Translations under genes and position numbers: made by a program
Notes under the pieces: model-generated
The model's input: only the letters and a program-made list of their open reading frames with translations
Databases searched by the model: none
Told to the model about the DNA's origin: nothing
Shown here: piece by piece, positions 1 through 6,073 of the stretch
Layout of the letters: each line of letters begins with the position of its first letter
Numbering within the stretch: the first letter of the stretch is position 1
Origin: Clostridium sp. UBA6758
GTDB lineage: Bacteria; Bacillota; Clostridia; Clostridiales; Clostridiaceae
Direction: 5' to 3'
Length of the DNA stretch: 8,621 nucleotides
Assembly (NCBI GenBank): GCA_002453475.1
Contig: DKGY01000094.1
Location: 21,755 to 30,375 of the forward strand

Positions 1-222
1 AAATACAAGTTTAAAATATTCATAAACCCTGGTACGACTAGAGAACATGATTGTTGTTGTTCAGCATATGATCCAGGTTGTGAGAGAGGTTATAATGGCG
101 ATTGTATATTAATCAGATATACTTACAATCCATTTAACCATGCTGATATTGAGGAATGTCGGAGGAATGAAACTAGAACATACGAGAAAAAGCATGGGAG
201 ATTTAAGAGTAAGAGGTTTTAA
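1..222 (+). CDS. Cys-rich hypothetical protein, 3' part only
   Basis: An open frame enters from the left edge in frame 1 and ends at TAA 220-222, leaving 73 C-terminal residues; the start lies outside the window. I do not recognise the family. The visible part has six cysteines: a CCC triplet at visible residues 18-20, then C27, C35 and C53. The tail is very basic (KKHGRFKSKRF). A Cys cluster with a basic tail could indicate metal and nucleic-acid binding, but that is only inference. It precedes the next gene on the same strand by 54 bases. The frame stays open from base 1 and its composition is protein-like, but with no start visible its reality is likely rather than certain. Confidence 0.5.
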   Translation, partial: KYKFKIFINPGTTREHDCCCSAYDPGCERGYNGDCILIRYTYNPFNHADIEECRRNETRTYEKKHGRFKSKRF

Positions 223-276
223 AATAAAGGATTTTCACTTCTTTTGTAGAAATGCAAAGTATAAGGTGGTGAGAAT

Positions 277-657
277 ATGTTAGATTATAAACAAATAGAT
301 CTAGATAGGAATATGGAAAATTTAAAAGAGGTACTAAAAAATCATGACCTACTTAGGTTTAGATATTTAATAAGAATAATTGATAGGTTTGGTAGATATG
401 ATGAATGCTACGAAATAGAAGATAAAGAGGTTAAAGAGAGATATAAGGAATCTACAGAGGACATGTCTAGATATTTACAAAAAGCAGAAATTGATATTAG
501 GGATAATAAAGTTGAGTTGCATTTCGAATACGAAGGTGCTACAACTTATAAAGCTGATTTAAGAAAAACAAGACAAGAATGCAATAATTTTTATGAGTGG
601 CTAGAAGCAGCAATAATTACAGTTATTGATGAAAGAGAATGTCGACGTTTAGGTTAG
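277..657 (+). CDS. Hypothetical phage protein, 126 aa
   Basis: The ATG at 277 is preceded by a good ribosome binding site (AAGGTGGTGAG, 263-273), and the frame runs to TAG 655-657. I do not recognise the family. The protein is highly charged, with no membrane segment or signal peptide. Its N-terminal half is probably helical (basic residues around 28-40, RFRYLIRIIDRFGR). A middle section (about 72-95) looks strand-like, and the C-terminal third has a helical, Trp-containing stretch (NNFYEWLEAAIITVIDE). It lies just upstream of the terminase small subunit but is separated from it by a terminator, so it probably closes the preceding transcription unit rather than opening the packaging operon. 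A late-gene regulator is possible from position, but nothing in the sequence shows it. Confidence 0.75.
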   Translation: MLDYKQIDLDRNMENLKEVLKNHDLLRFRYLIRIIDRFGRYDECYEIEDKEVKERYKESTEDMSRYLQKAEIDIRDNKVELHFEYEGATTYKADLRKTRQECNNFYEWLEAAIITVIDERECRRLG

Positions 658-661
658 TAGT

Positions 662-690
662 AAAAGAACTCTAGAAATAGGGTTCTTTTT
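662..690 (+). terminator. Rho-independent terminator after the 126-aa gene
   Basis: An 11-bp stem (662-672 with 679-689, one G-U pair) encloses the 6-base loop AGAAAT. The right arm merges into the T-run TTTTT-A-TTTT. It begins five bases after the stop of the upstream gene and would separate that gene from the terminase genes. Confidence 0.75.
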
Positions 691-727
691 ATTTTATATA
701 ATTAATTAGTATTGGAGGTGTAAGTAT

Positions 728-1123
728 ATGAGTAAGAATAAAGCTGGTAGACCATTAAAGTTTAAAACACCAGAGGAATTAGAATCTAGAATAGAAGAGT
801 ATTTTGAATATGCTAAAGATAATAAAGAAGTACCTACTGTTAGTGGATTAGCATGGTATTTAGATACTAATAGACAATGTTTATTAAGGTATGAAGATAG
901 TGATAGTGAGTTATTAAAGAGTGTTGATGATGATGTGAAAGTATTATTTCGTGACACGATAAAAAGAGCTAAGGCTAGGATTGAAGCTGGATATGAACAA
1001 ACCTTATTTAACAAAGCCAGTGTAGTTGGTGGTATATTTACCCTTAAGAATAACTATAACTGGGTTGATAAGCAAGAGATTGAGCAGACAAATAAGACTA
1101 TTGAGGTTAGTTTAGAGGATTAA
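728..1123 (+). CDS. terS: Terminase small subunit (DNA-packaging, gp3-like)
   Basis: This is probably the small terminase subunit, which recognises the phage packaging site and delivers DNA to the large subunit. The 131-residue length is usual for the family. Visible hallmarks are the N-terminal GRPLKFKTPEELESRIEEYF (residues about 7-26), then a helix-turn-helix-like stretch around VSGLAWYLDTNRQCLLRYE (about 38-56). The C-terminal part FRDTIKRAKARIEAGYEQTL followed by GGIFTLKNNYNWVDKQEIE is typical of P22 gp3-like small terminases. The start is supported by GGAGGTG at 714-720, seven bases upstream. It is followed not by terL, as usual, but by an accessory cassette of about 1.4 kb. The assignment rests on recalled family motifs, not a search. 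Confidence 0.87.
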   Translation: MSKNKAGRPLKFKTPEELESRIEEYFEYAKDNKEVPTVSGLAWYLDTNRQCLLRYEDSDSELLKSVDDDVKVLFRDTIKRAKARIEAGYEQTLFNKASVVGGIFTLKNNYNWVDKQEIEQTNKTIEVSLED

Positions 1124-1129
1124 AATATG

Positions 1130-1159
1130 TGTTCATTAAAACAATACATTAAGTGAACA
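1130..1159. repeat. Inverted-repeat site 1 (possible resolvase subsite)
   Basis: A 30-bp site is bounded by TGTTCA (1130-1135) and TGAACA (1154-1159). The left arm reads TGTTCATTAAA. The right arm, read on the minus strand, is TGTTCACTTAA, matching with a one-base insertion. The left arm differs at one position in 11 from the left arm of site 2 (1221-1231). Size and end sequence resemble small serine resolvase subsites, which are roughly 25-34 bp with TGTC-like ends. No T-run follows, so a terminator is unlikely. Binding by the downstream recombinase is inference. Confidence 0.45.
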
Positions 1160-1220
1160 TATAATTATAAGATTAACATGTATATAACACTAGTAGATAA
1201 GCCATTTAATATTAATATAT

Positions 1221-1254
1221 TGTCCATTAAATTATTTATAGGTTTTAGTTGACA
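1221..1254. repeat. Inverted-repeat site 2 (possible resolvase subsite/operator)
   Basis: A 34-bp site runs from TGTC (1221-1224) to GACA (1251-1254). The left arm is TGTCCATTAAA; the right arm on the minus strand is TGTCAACTAAA, matching at 9 of 11 positions. The right end contains the -35 hexamer of the recombinase promoter, so a protein bound here would block transcription. In Tn3-type elements resolvase bound at res represses its own gene in just this way. The centre is 93 bp from the centre of site 1. Confidence 0.45.
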
Positions 1255-1277
1255 CTTTGTATTATTAAGAATATAAT
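1249..1277 (+). promoter_or_regulatory. Consensus sigma-A promoter for the recombinase cassette
   Basis: The -35 TTGACA (1249-1254) is separated by exactly 17 bases from the -10 TATAAT (1272-1277), a perfect match to the vegetative consensus. Transcription should start near 1284, giving a leader of about 90 bases before the recombinase ATG. This implies expression independent of the phage late programme. The -35 lies inside inverted-repeat site 2. Confidence 0.8.
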
Positions 1278-1311
1278 TAAGGTATAGCAAGAGGGGGGTA
1301 CATTCTAAAAT

Positions 1312-1374
1312 ATGTTTGTATATCTCGCTTACGGTTACCAAAAATATTTTTTTAAAACAAAGGGGGCCTATTAG
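1312..1374 (+). CDS. Possible 20-codon leader ORF
   Basis: Within the leader, ATG 1312 opens a 20-codon frame (MFVYLAYGYQKYFFKTKGAY) that ends at TAG 1372-1374, directly abutting the recombinase ATG at 1375 in the same frame. A G-rich stretch (GAGGGGGG, 1291-1298) could serve as ribosome binding site, but its 13-base spacing is long. The peptide is aromatic-rich and of unknown function. If translated, it could couple or regulate recombinase translation, since its ribosome would stop on the recombinase ribosome binding site. Chance occurrence is quite possible at this length. Confidence 0.25.
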   Translation: MFVYLAYGYQKYFFKTKGAY

Positions 1375-1965
1375 ATGATATATGGTTATGCAAGATGTTC
1401 CACAAATGAAGAAATGCAAGATATAACAAGACAATTAAGAGAACTAGAACAACAAGGATGTGAAAAGATATTCCAAGAATATGGAAGTGGTACAAAAGCA
1501 GACAGAAAGCAGCTTAACTTGTTACTAAGCATAATAAAAACTGGCGATACCATAGTAGCTCTAGAAGCTTCAAGAATAACTAGATCAACTAAACAACTTG
1601 TAGAACTTATAGAATTAGTCAGAGATAAGAAACTTAAATTAATTCTTGGAAATATGGTTATAGATTGCACACAAAATGATATTGACCCTATGACAAAGGC
1701 AATGTTGCAAATGATGGGTGTATTCGCTGAACTTGAAAGGAACATGACTAGTGAAAGAGTGAAAAGTGGTCTTAGTAATGCTAAAGCTAAAGGTAAAAAA
1801 TTAGGAAGACCAGCATTAAGTCTTGAAACAATACCAACAGTGTTCTTTAAACATTATCCTCTTTATAGGAGCAAGAAAATAAATGTTAGTGAGTTTGCTA
1901 GAATGTGCAATTGCAGTAGAACAACATTGTATAAATATATCAATACGTATGAGGTGGGTAAGTAA
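1375..1965 (+). CDS. Small serine recombinase (resolvase/invertase family)
   Basis: This is a site-specific recombinase that cuts DNA through a phosphoserine link and rejoins it. Residues 1-145 form the resolvase catalytic domain. YARCST places the nucleophile at Ser9 next to Arg7. SGTKADRKQL lies at 38-47. EASRITRS carries the paired active-site arginines R67 and R70. FAELERNMTSERVKSGL (117-133) is the conserved start of the long E helix. A linker with GRP (144-146) leads to a C-terminal helix-turn-helix (about 171-190, VSEFARMCNCSRTTLYKYI). At 196 residues it has the normal small resolvase/invertase size and appears intact. The start follows AAAGGGGG (1358-1366). It sits between terS and terL, has its own promoter with inverted repeats, and overlaps the next gene by one base (TAATG). 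Resolvase versus invertase cannot be settled from the sequence. Confidence 0.93.
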   Translation: MIYGYARCSTNEEMQDITRQLRELEQQGCEKIFQEYGSGTKADRKQLNLLLSIIKTGDTIVALEASRITRSTKQLVELIELVRDKKLKLILGNMVIDCTQNDIDPMTKAMLQMMGVFAELERNMTSERVKSGLSNAKAKGKKLGRPALSLETIPTVFFKHYPLYRSKKINVSEFARMCNCSRTTLYKYINTYEVGK

Positions 1966-2540
1966 TGGAATATATAAGTAATGATATATTTGAAACAGGT
2001 GTATATGGGATAAAAGATACTGTTAAAAACAAAATAGTTTATGTCGGTAGTACTCATGCTAGCTTTGCACGAAGATGGGGCGAACATTTATATAGGTACG
2101 AAAACAATACTCATAGTAATGATGGACTTAATGAGATGTTTGAAAAAGGTAATTATCAATTTTGCATTTTAGAAATATGTACAGGGTTAGAAAAACGTGA
2201 GATACTTGAAAAAGAAAAACTCTGGAGCGATAAATACAAAACTATTGAAAATGGAGTTGGCGTTCATTGCGGCGGGGGTAAGATTCAAAAGTCTAAAGCT
2301 AGATTCAAAGAGTTTGAAGAAACAAAAGAAATTATAGAGTGCAAAGAATATATAAGAGGAAATTACTTAGATAAGAAGATTAATCAAGAACAACGTGATG
2401 AAATGATAAAAGAACTTAGTGATAAACTTAAATTTAGTGATAAGTTTATGATTACTATAAAGAAGTTAGGATTTAATATAAATAGATATGCTGATAAAAA
2501 GCATTGGAGAATAACAGAAATTACTAAGAAGGTAAGTTAA
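1965..2540 (+). CDS. GIY-YIG family endonuclease
   Basis: The N-terminal ~95 residues form a GIY-YIG nuclease domain: GVY at 12-14, YVG at 26-28, Arg36/Arg37 and His41 in FARRWGEHL, and the probable metal-binding glutamate Glu84 in LEKEKLWSDKY. The motifs appear complete, so it should be active. The remaining ~95 residues are lysine-rich and helical, probably for DNA binding; I recognise no named domain there. ATG 1965 overlaps the recombinase stop by one base, with GAGGTGGG (1950-1957) as ribosome binding site, so the two are translationally coupled. Free-standing GIY-YIG enzymes in phages are usually homing endonucleases that spread themselves between genomes, and a position between terS and terL fits that. 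A role together with the recombinase is inference. Confidence 0.88.
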   Translation: MEYISNDIFETGVYGIKDTVKNKIVYVGSTHASFARRWGEHLYRYENNTHSNDGLNEMFEKGNYQFCILEICTGLEKREILEKEKLWSDKYKTIENGVGVHCGGGKIQKSKARFKEFEETKEIIECKEYIRGNYLDKKINQEQRDEMIKELSDKLKFSDKFMITIKKLGFNINRYADKKHWRITEITKKVS

Positions 2541-2556
2541 TTCTTATCTTCTTTTT
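2526..2556 (+). terminator. Terminator closing the recombinase/GIY-YIG cassette
   Basis: An 11-bp stem (AAGAAGGTAAG 2526-2536 with CTTATCTTCTT 2543-2553, one G-U pair) has the loop TTAATT and runs into TTTTT-A-TT. The stop codon of the GIY-YIG gene (2538-2540) lies in the loop. It would isolate the cassette from terL. Confidence 0.8.
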
Positions 2557-2581
2557 ATTATGCCTTAAAGGGGGTGGTGTT

Positions 2582-2680
2582 ATGGCTAACACTTCAATAA
2601 AGATAAGTAAGAAGATATTCAATGATGTGTATCTACCTTTTTTAACTGAATATAACAAAAGATTTGAAGTGTACTATTAA
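2582..2680 (+). pseudogene. terL: Terminase large subunit, N-terminal fragment before frameshift
   Basis: ATG 2582 has a clear ribosome binding site (AAAGGGGGTGG, 2568-2577) and encodes 32 residues, MANTSIKISKKIFNDVY to FEVYY, before TAA at 2678-2680. This matches what normally precedes Walker A in PBSX-type large terminases: a short lead-in and a beta strand ending in YY. The GGAGSGKS that should follow at once is encoded from 2682 in the +1 frame. Removing one T from TATTAAC joins the frames as FEVYYNGGAGSGKS. I therefore read this as the true start of terL, cut off by a frameshift, rather than an independent small gene. Confidence 0.8.
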
Positions 2681-3848
2681 CGGTGGTGCAGGTTCAGGGA
2701 AAAGTGTTTTCATAACACAAAAACTCTTATATAAATACTTGAAATTCGAAAATAGGAAATGTCTTGTTGTTAGAAGGGTTGGTAATAGCCTAAAAGACTC
2801 CGTTTTTGCATTGTTTAAAAGCACTATTTCAGATTGGAATTTATATGAACAGTGTAAAATCAATAAAACTGACCTAAGCATAGAACTACCCAATGGAAGC
2901 CAGTTCATATTTAAAGGCTTAGATGACGAAGAACGTTTAAAGTCTATAGCTAACATTGATGACATATGGGTGGAAGAAGCATCTGAAATTGATGATTTTA
3001 AATTCGATCAACTTTGTTTGCGCTTGAGAAGTAAAAAGCCTTATAACCAGGTATTTGTATCATTTAACCCTGTATCAAAGGAGAACTGGGTATACAAGAG
3101 ATGGTTTAAAGAAGGTGTTGATCTAAACAAAGAAACTACAAATGTGCTAAAGACAACATATAAAGATAATAGATTTTTACCACAAAGCTACATAGACAAC
3201 CTCATGGAAATGAAAAAGACTAATCCAGCGTACTTCGAGATTTATGCAAATGGTGAATTTTGTTCACTTGATAGGCTAGTATATACGAACTGGAAAGTGG
3301 ATTTATTCGACTATACAAAGGTTTTACAAACTATCAAGGATAGTAAAGCAATATTCAGCTTAGACTTTGGATATACCAATGACCCTACTGCTTTTGTATG
3401 TAGTATTTTAGATGAAATTAATAAAAAGTTATGGATTTATAATGGTTTTGAGGAAAAGGGCCTTTTAAATGATGAAATAGCAAATAAAATAATTGAAATG
3501 GGATACAGAAAAGAAGTTATTACATGTGATAGTGCTGAACCTAAATCCATAGAAGAGTTAAAAAGAAATGGACTGGATAGAGTCCGTGGTGCTACAAAGG
3601 GCAAAGACAGTATTATTAATGGGATTAACCTTTTGCAGCAATATGAAATTGTAATCTTACCTAGCTTAACATGGATAATTGAAGAATTTAAAAATTACAC
3701 ATGGAGAAAAGGCAAGGATGGTGAATATATCAATGTTCCTATAGATAAATACAACCATAGTTTAGACTCTTTAAGGTATGGAGTTACAACAGAGATTGGA
3801 ACTAAAAAAATAACCTTATCATTTTTAGATAGGTCAGCATTATTTTAG
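2664..3848 (+). CDS. terL: Terminase large subunit (PBSX/Terminase_3 type), frameshifted body
   Basis: This is the ATP-driven packaging motor and headful nuclease. Numbering from the TTG at 2664 (394 residues): Walker A GGAGSGKS at 7-14; Walker B IDDIWVEE at 98-105 with acidic E104/E105; coupling motif SFNP at 133-136. The nuclease domain has D234 in SLDFGYTNDPTA, D289 in CDSAEP, and D368 in NHSLDSLRYG, the expected three acidic metal ligands. All catalytic parts are intact. The TTG has no convincing ribosome binding site and lies inside the upstream reading frame, so it is not a credible native start. Joined to the 32-residue fragment from 2582 the protein would be 421 residues, the usual family length. 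Real inactivation, a sequencing error or recoding are all possible. Its TAG stop is 14 bases before the portal gene. Confidence 0.92.
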   Translation: MKCTINGGAGSGKSVFITQKLLYKYLKFENRKCLVVRRVGNSLKDSVFALFKSTISDWNLYEQCKINKTDLSIELPNGSQFIFKGLDDEERLKSIANIDDIWVEEASEIDDFKFDQLCLRLRSKKPYNQVFVSFNPVSKENWVYKRWFKEGVDLNKETTNVLKTTYKDNRFLPQSYIDNLMEMKKTNPAYFEIYANGEFCSLDRLVYTNWKVDLFDYTKVLQTIKDSKAIFSLDFGYTNDPTAFVCSILDEINKKLWIYNGFEEKGLLNDEIANKIIEMGYRKEVITCDSAEPKSIEELKRNGLDRVRGATKGKDSIINGINLLQQYEIVILPSLTWIIEEFKNYTWRKGKDGEYINVPIDKYNHSLDSLRYGVTTEIGTKKITLSFLDRSALF

Positions 3849-3862
3849 AAAGGAGGATTCAC

Positions 3863-5206
3863 ATGGGATTTTTAGATGATAATAAAGAACTTTTTAATAA
3901 TATAAAAAGTGACTTTGAAACTAGAAAAATAATTTATGATAAAATATATGATTACTGTGTTACTGGTAAAAGTGAAGCTTATAGCGAATACAAACATAAT
4001 CCTAAAAGAAGTAATTTAAAAGTAAGAACTAATTTCATAAAGAAGTTTATAAAAGAAGAGGTATCATATCTTTTATCCAATAAACCTACTTATATTAGTA
4101 AAAGTGATAATTCTAAAGAGATTGAATTTGTAAACTTTAAATTATCTCATTGGAATAAAAATCATGACAAAATGCTACTTAGAGATATGCTATCTTATGG
4201 AAGTGTTTTTGAGTTATATTATACTACTGAATATATAACAGACTTAAGTAAGGAAGTGTTGTTTAATTCTAAAATAGTTAGTCCAAAAGATGGATATTTG
4301 CTAACTGATGATTTTGGAAATAGTAAAATGTTCCTTAGGTTTTACAAAAAGAAGTTTGATACTAAACAGTATATAGATATTTATACTCCGGAATTTATTT
4401 ATCATGTAGATGATAGCTTTAAAGAAATTGAAAAGCCGACAATAAATAGATTCGGAGAAGTTCCTGTTAAGGTAGGCTACGTTAGTGCTTATAAAGAGCA
4501 TGACACATTATTTAATGAACTTAAGGATTTGCAAGATGCTTATGAAACTAACTTAAGTGATTTAGTTAATGAAATATCTGACTATAGACTAGCTTATTTA
4601 ATAATGCTCGGTTGTAGCATAGATTATAAAACTAAAGATGAAAATGAAAAAACACAGTTAGATTACATGAAGGAAAAGGGTATTATTAACGCTGATGAAA
4701 AAGATGTAATCATTAAGTTTTTAACTAAAGATATAAATGACACGTTTGTTCAAAATACCCTTGAATCTCTTAAGAAAAATATATATGAGATTAGCAATCA
4801 TATTGATACTAATGAAAAACTACAAAGCAATACTTCTGGAAGTGCTTTGAGAAATAGATTAATAGGATTGGAACAAAGGGTAAGAGATAGCGAAGGATCT
4901 ATGAAGAATATTATCCAGGGTAGAATGTATTTTTTATTTAAGTTATTTAATAAAGTTGAGAATGTTAATTATGATTATAGAGATGTATCAGTTAAATTTA
5001 CATTAAATATTCCACAAGATGATTTATTGATGGCCCAAACTTTAAGTCAATTTGGAATAGGTGAAAATATATCTTTAAAAACTGCTTTAACTCAATTAAG
5101 TTTTGTAAATAATCCAGACCAGGAAATAAAGCTTATTGAAAATTATAAGAAAACGCATGAAGTTGATTTGGATGAAGTTCTAGGTGATGAAAATGGACAA
5201 GAATAA
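3863..5206 (+). CDS. Portal protein (SPP1 gp6-like)
   Basis: This is probably the dodecameric ring at the capsid vertex through which DNA is pumped in and later ejected, and on which terminase docks. The 447-residue length, the position directly after terL and before a Mu F-like protein, and the N-terminal stretch VRTNFIKKFIKEEVSYLLSNKPTY (about 54-77) fit SPP1 gp6-type portals. Further support comes from LRDMLSYGSVFELYYT (about 106-121) and the long helical region around 300-365, including NTSGSALRNRLIGLEQRV. The C-terminus is acidic (VDLDEVLGDENGQE), as often seen in this family. AAAGGAGG (3849-3856) is an excellent ribosome binding site for ATG 3863. Its 3' end overlaps the next gene by about 14 bases, implying translational coupling. 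Confidence 0.9.
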   Translation: MGFLDDNKELFNNIKSDFETRKIIYDKIYDYCVTGKSEAYSEYKHNPKRSNLKVRTNFIKKFIKEEVSYLLSNKPTYISKSDNSKEIEFVNFKLSHWNKNHDKMLLRDMLSYGSVFELYYTTEYITDLSKEVLFNSKIVSPKDGYLLTDDFGNSKMFLRFYKKKFDTKQYIDIYTPEFIYHVDDSFKEIEKPTINRFGEVPVKVGYVSAYKEHDTLFNELKDLQDAYETNLSDLVNEISDYRLAYLIMLGCSIDYKTKDENEKTQLDYMKEKGIINADEKDVIIKFLTKDINDTFVQNTLESLKKNIYEISNHIDTNEKLQSNTSGSALRNRLIGLEQRVRDSEGSMKNIIQGRMYFLFKLFNKVENVNYDYRDVSVKFTLNIPQDDLLMAQTLSQFGIGENISLKTALTQLSFVNNPDQEIKLIENYKKTHEVDLDEVLGDENGQE

Positions 5207-5927
5207 ATACGATAAAGAATTAGAATTTATCCAAGGACTTTATGATGAAGCAGAAGAACAAACAAAAGAAATTTATAAAGAACAAAAGAAAAATAGAGAT
5301 GAACTACTTCAAGAACTAGCTTTAATAATGCTAACCTATACTGTTTTAGATGGTCTAATGAGCCTTACAAGTAAAGATAAAAAGAAGGAGTATAATAGGT
5401 TATCTAATATAATTCTAAACTCTGCAAAGGGACAAGGAGCAATACAAGTAAGAGTTATAAATGATATATTAACCAGTACAGTAAATAAGACTTTTGGTTT
5501 TTATTCTTATAATGCAAAGTTAAAAGATGTTATGAAAATTCTAGAAAATAATTTCAAAGGAAAACATTTTTCAAAGCGTGTTTGGGATAATGAGAAGGAG
5601 ATCACAAAGCATCTTAAAAAGCAAGTTGAGAATTTTCTTAATGGTAAGGTTAATGTTAATCAAATCAAGAAGGATATTGAGAAAACTTACAATACTAATG
5701 CCTACAACGCTAAAAGGTTAGTAGAAACTGAGGTTAACAGGTGTGAAGATGAAGCTTTTAAAAGATTTTGTAAGGAAACTGGGGTTAAAAAAGTAAAGAG
5801 AAATGAAGTCCTAGACCGTAGAACTTGTGAAGAATGTGCTGCTCTAGATGAAAAAGTATATGATTTATATGATGCTCCAGGAACTGTGCATCCTGGTTGT
5901 AGAGGATTTAATACTATAGTAGATTAA
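5193..5927 (+). CDS. Mu F-like minor head protein (SPP1 gp7-like)
   Basis: This is a minor capsid/head morphogenesis protein that in SPP1-like phages binds the portal and is packaged with it. Numbering from ATG 5193 (244 residues): the N-terminal half is helical and charged. The C-terminal Mu F domain shows KRLVETEVNR (174-183), LDRRTCEECAALDEKVY (207-223) and HPGCRGFN (233-240). Together these give a CxxC...HxxC arrangement typical of the family and suggestive of a metal site. I chose 5193 because AGGTGA (5182-5187) sits five bases upstream; in-frame ATG 5187 and GTG 5184 are alternatives. The start overlaps the portal gene. A terminator follows directly. There is no extra C-terminal domain of the kind found in MuF toxins. 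Confidence 0.88.
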   Translation: MDKNKYDKELEFIQGLYDEAEEQTKEIYKEQKKNRDELLQELALIMLTYTVLDGLMSLTSKDKKKEYNRLSNIILNSAKGQGAIQVRVINDILTSTVNKTFGFYSYNAKLKDVMKILENNFKGKHFSKRVWDNEKEITKHLKKQVENFLNGKVNVNQIKKDIEKTYNTNAYNAKRLVETEVNRCEDEAFKRFCKETGVKKVKRNEVLDRRTCEECAALDEKVYDLYDAPGTVHPGCRGFNTIVD

Positions 5928-5932
5928 TAAAT

Positions 5933-5968
5933 AGGCATTTGCTCAGATAAAGAGTAGGTGCTTTTATT
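5933..5968 (+). terminator. Terminator after the minor head gene
   Basis: A 10-bp stem (5935-5944 with 5952-5961; three G-U pairs) with the 7-base loop AGATAAA is followed by TTTT-A-TT. It would reduce read-through from the packaging genes into the membrane-protein gene. Confidence 0.65.
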
Positions 5969-6007
5969 ATGTATAAATCTAATATATGGCTTTATAGTAG
6001 TTAATAT

Positions 6008-6036
6008 TTGATAGCTCCCGGTTAATAAAGTATACT
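6008..6036 (+). promoter_or_regulatory. Sigma-A promoter for the membrane-protein gene
   Basis: The -35 TTGATA (6008-6013), a 17-base spacer and the -10 TATACT (6031-6036) give one mismatch to consensus in each hexamer. The start is predicted near 6043, about 31 bases before ATG 6074. The 10-mer TAGTTAATAT occurs just before the -35 (5998-6007) and again over the -10/start region (6036-6045), which could mark an operator. Confidence 0.7.
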
Positions 6037-6073
6037 AGTTAATATATCTAGAATATTACTATGGGAGAATTTT

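Noticed and set aside
697..702. TATAAT before terS as a possible -10 box
   Set aside because: No acceptable -35 lies 16-18 bases upstream, and the region is the AT-rich tail of a terminator. A phage-specific late promoter cannot be excluded.
706..1014. Minus-strand open frame opposite the small terminase gene
   Set aside because: It is a shadow of the terS coding sequence, with no ribosome binding site and a low-complexity Ser/Leu composition typical of antisense frames.
1130..1159. Dyad after terS as a transcription terminator
   Set aside because: The arms are AT-rich and only six pairs are continuous, the loop is 18 bases, and no T-run follows.
1284..1345. Leader hairpin pairing GGTA near 1281 with TACC near 1339
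   Set aside because: It needs several bulges and mismatches and has only short paired blocks; not enough to call a riboswitch or attenuator.
1386..1745. Minus-strand open frame opposite the recombinase
   Set aside because: The overlapping + frame encodes a complete serine recombinase with catalytic motifs; the antisense frame has none.
2664..2666. TTG 2664 as the native start of the large terminase
   Set aside because: No ribosome binding site, it would omit the conserved N-terminal strand before Walker A, and a well-formed start in the neighbouring frame exists at 2582.
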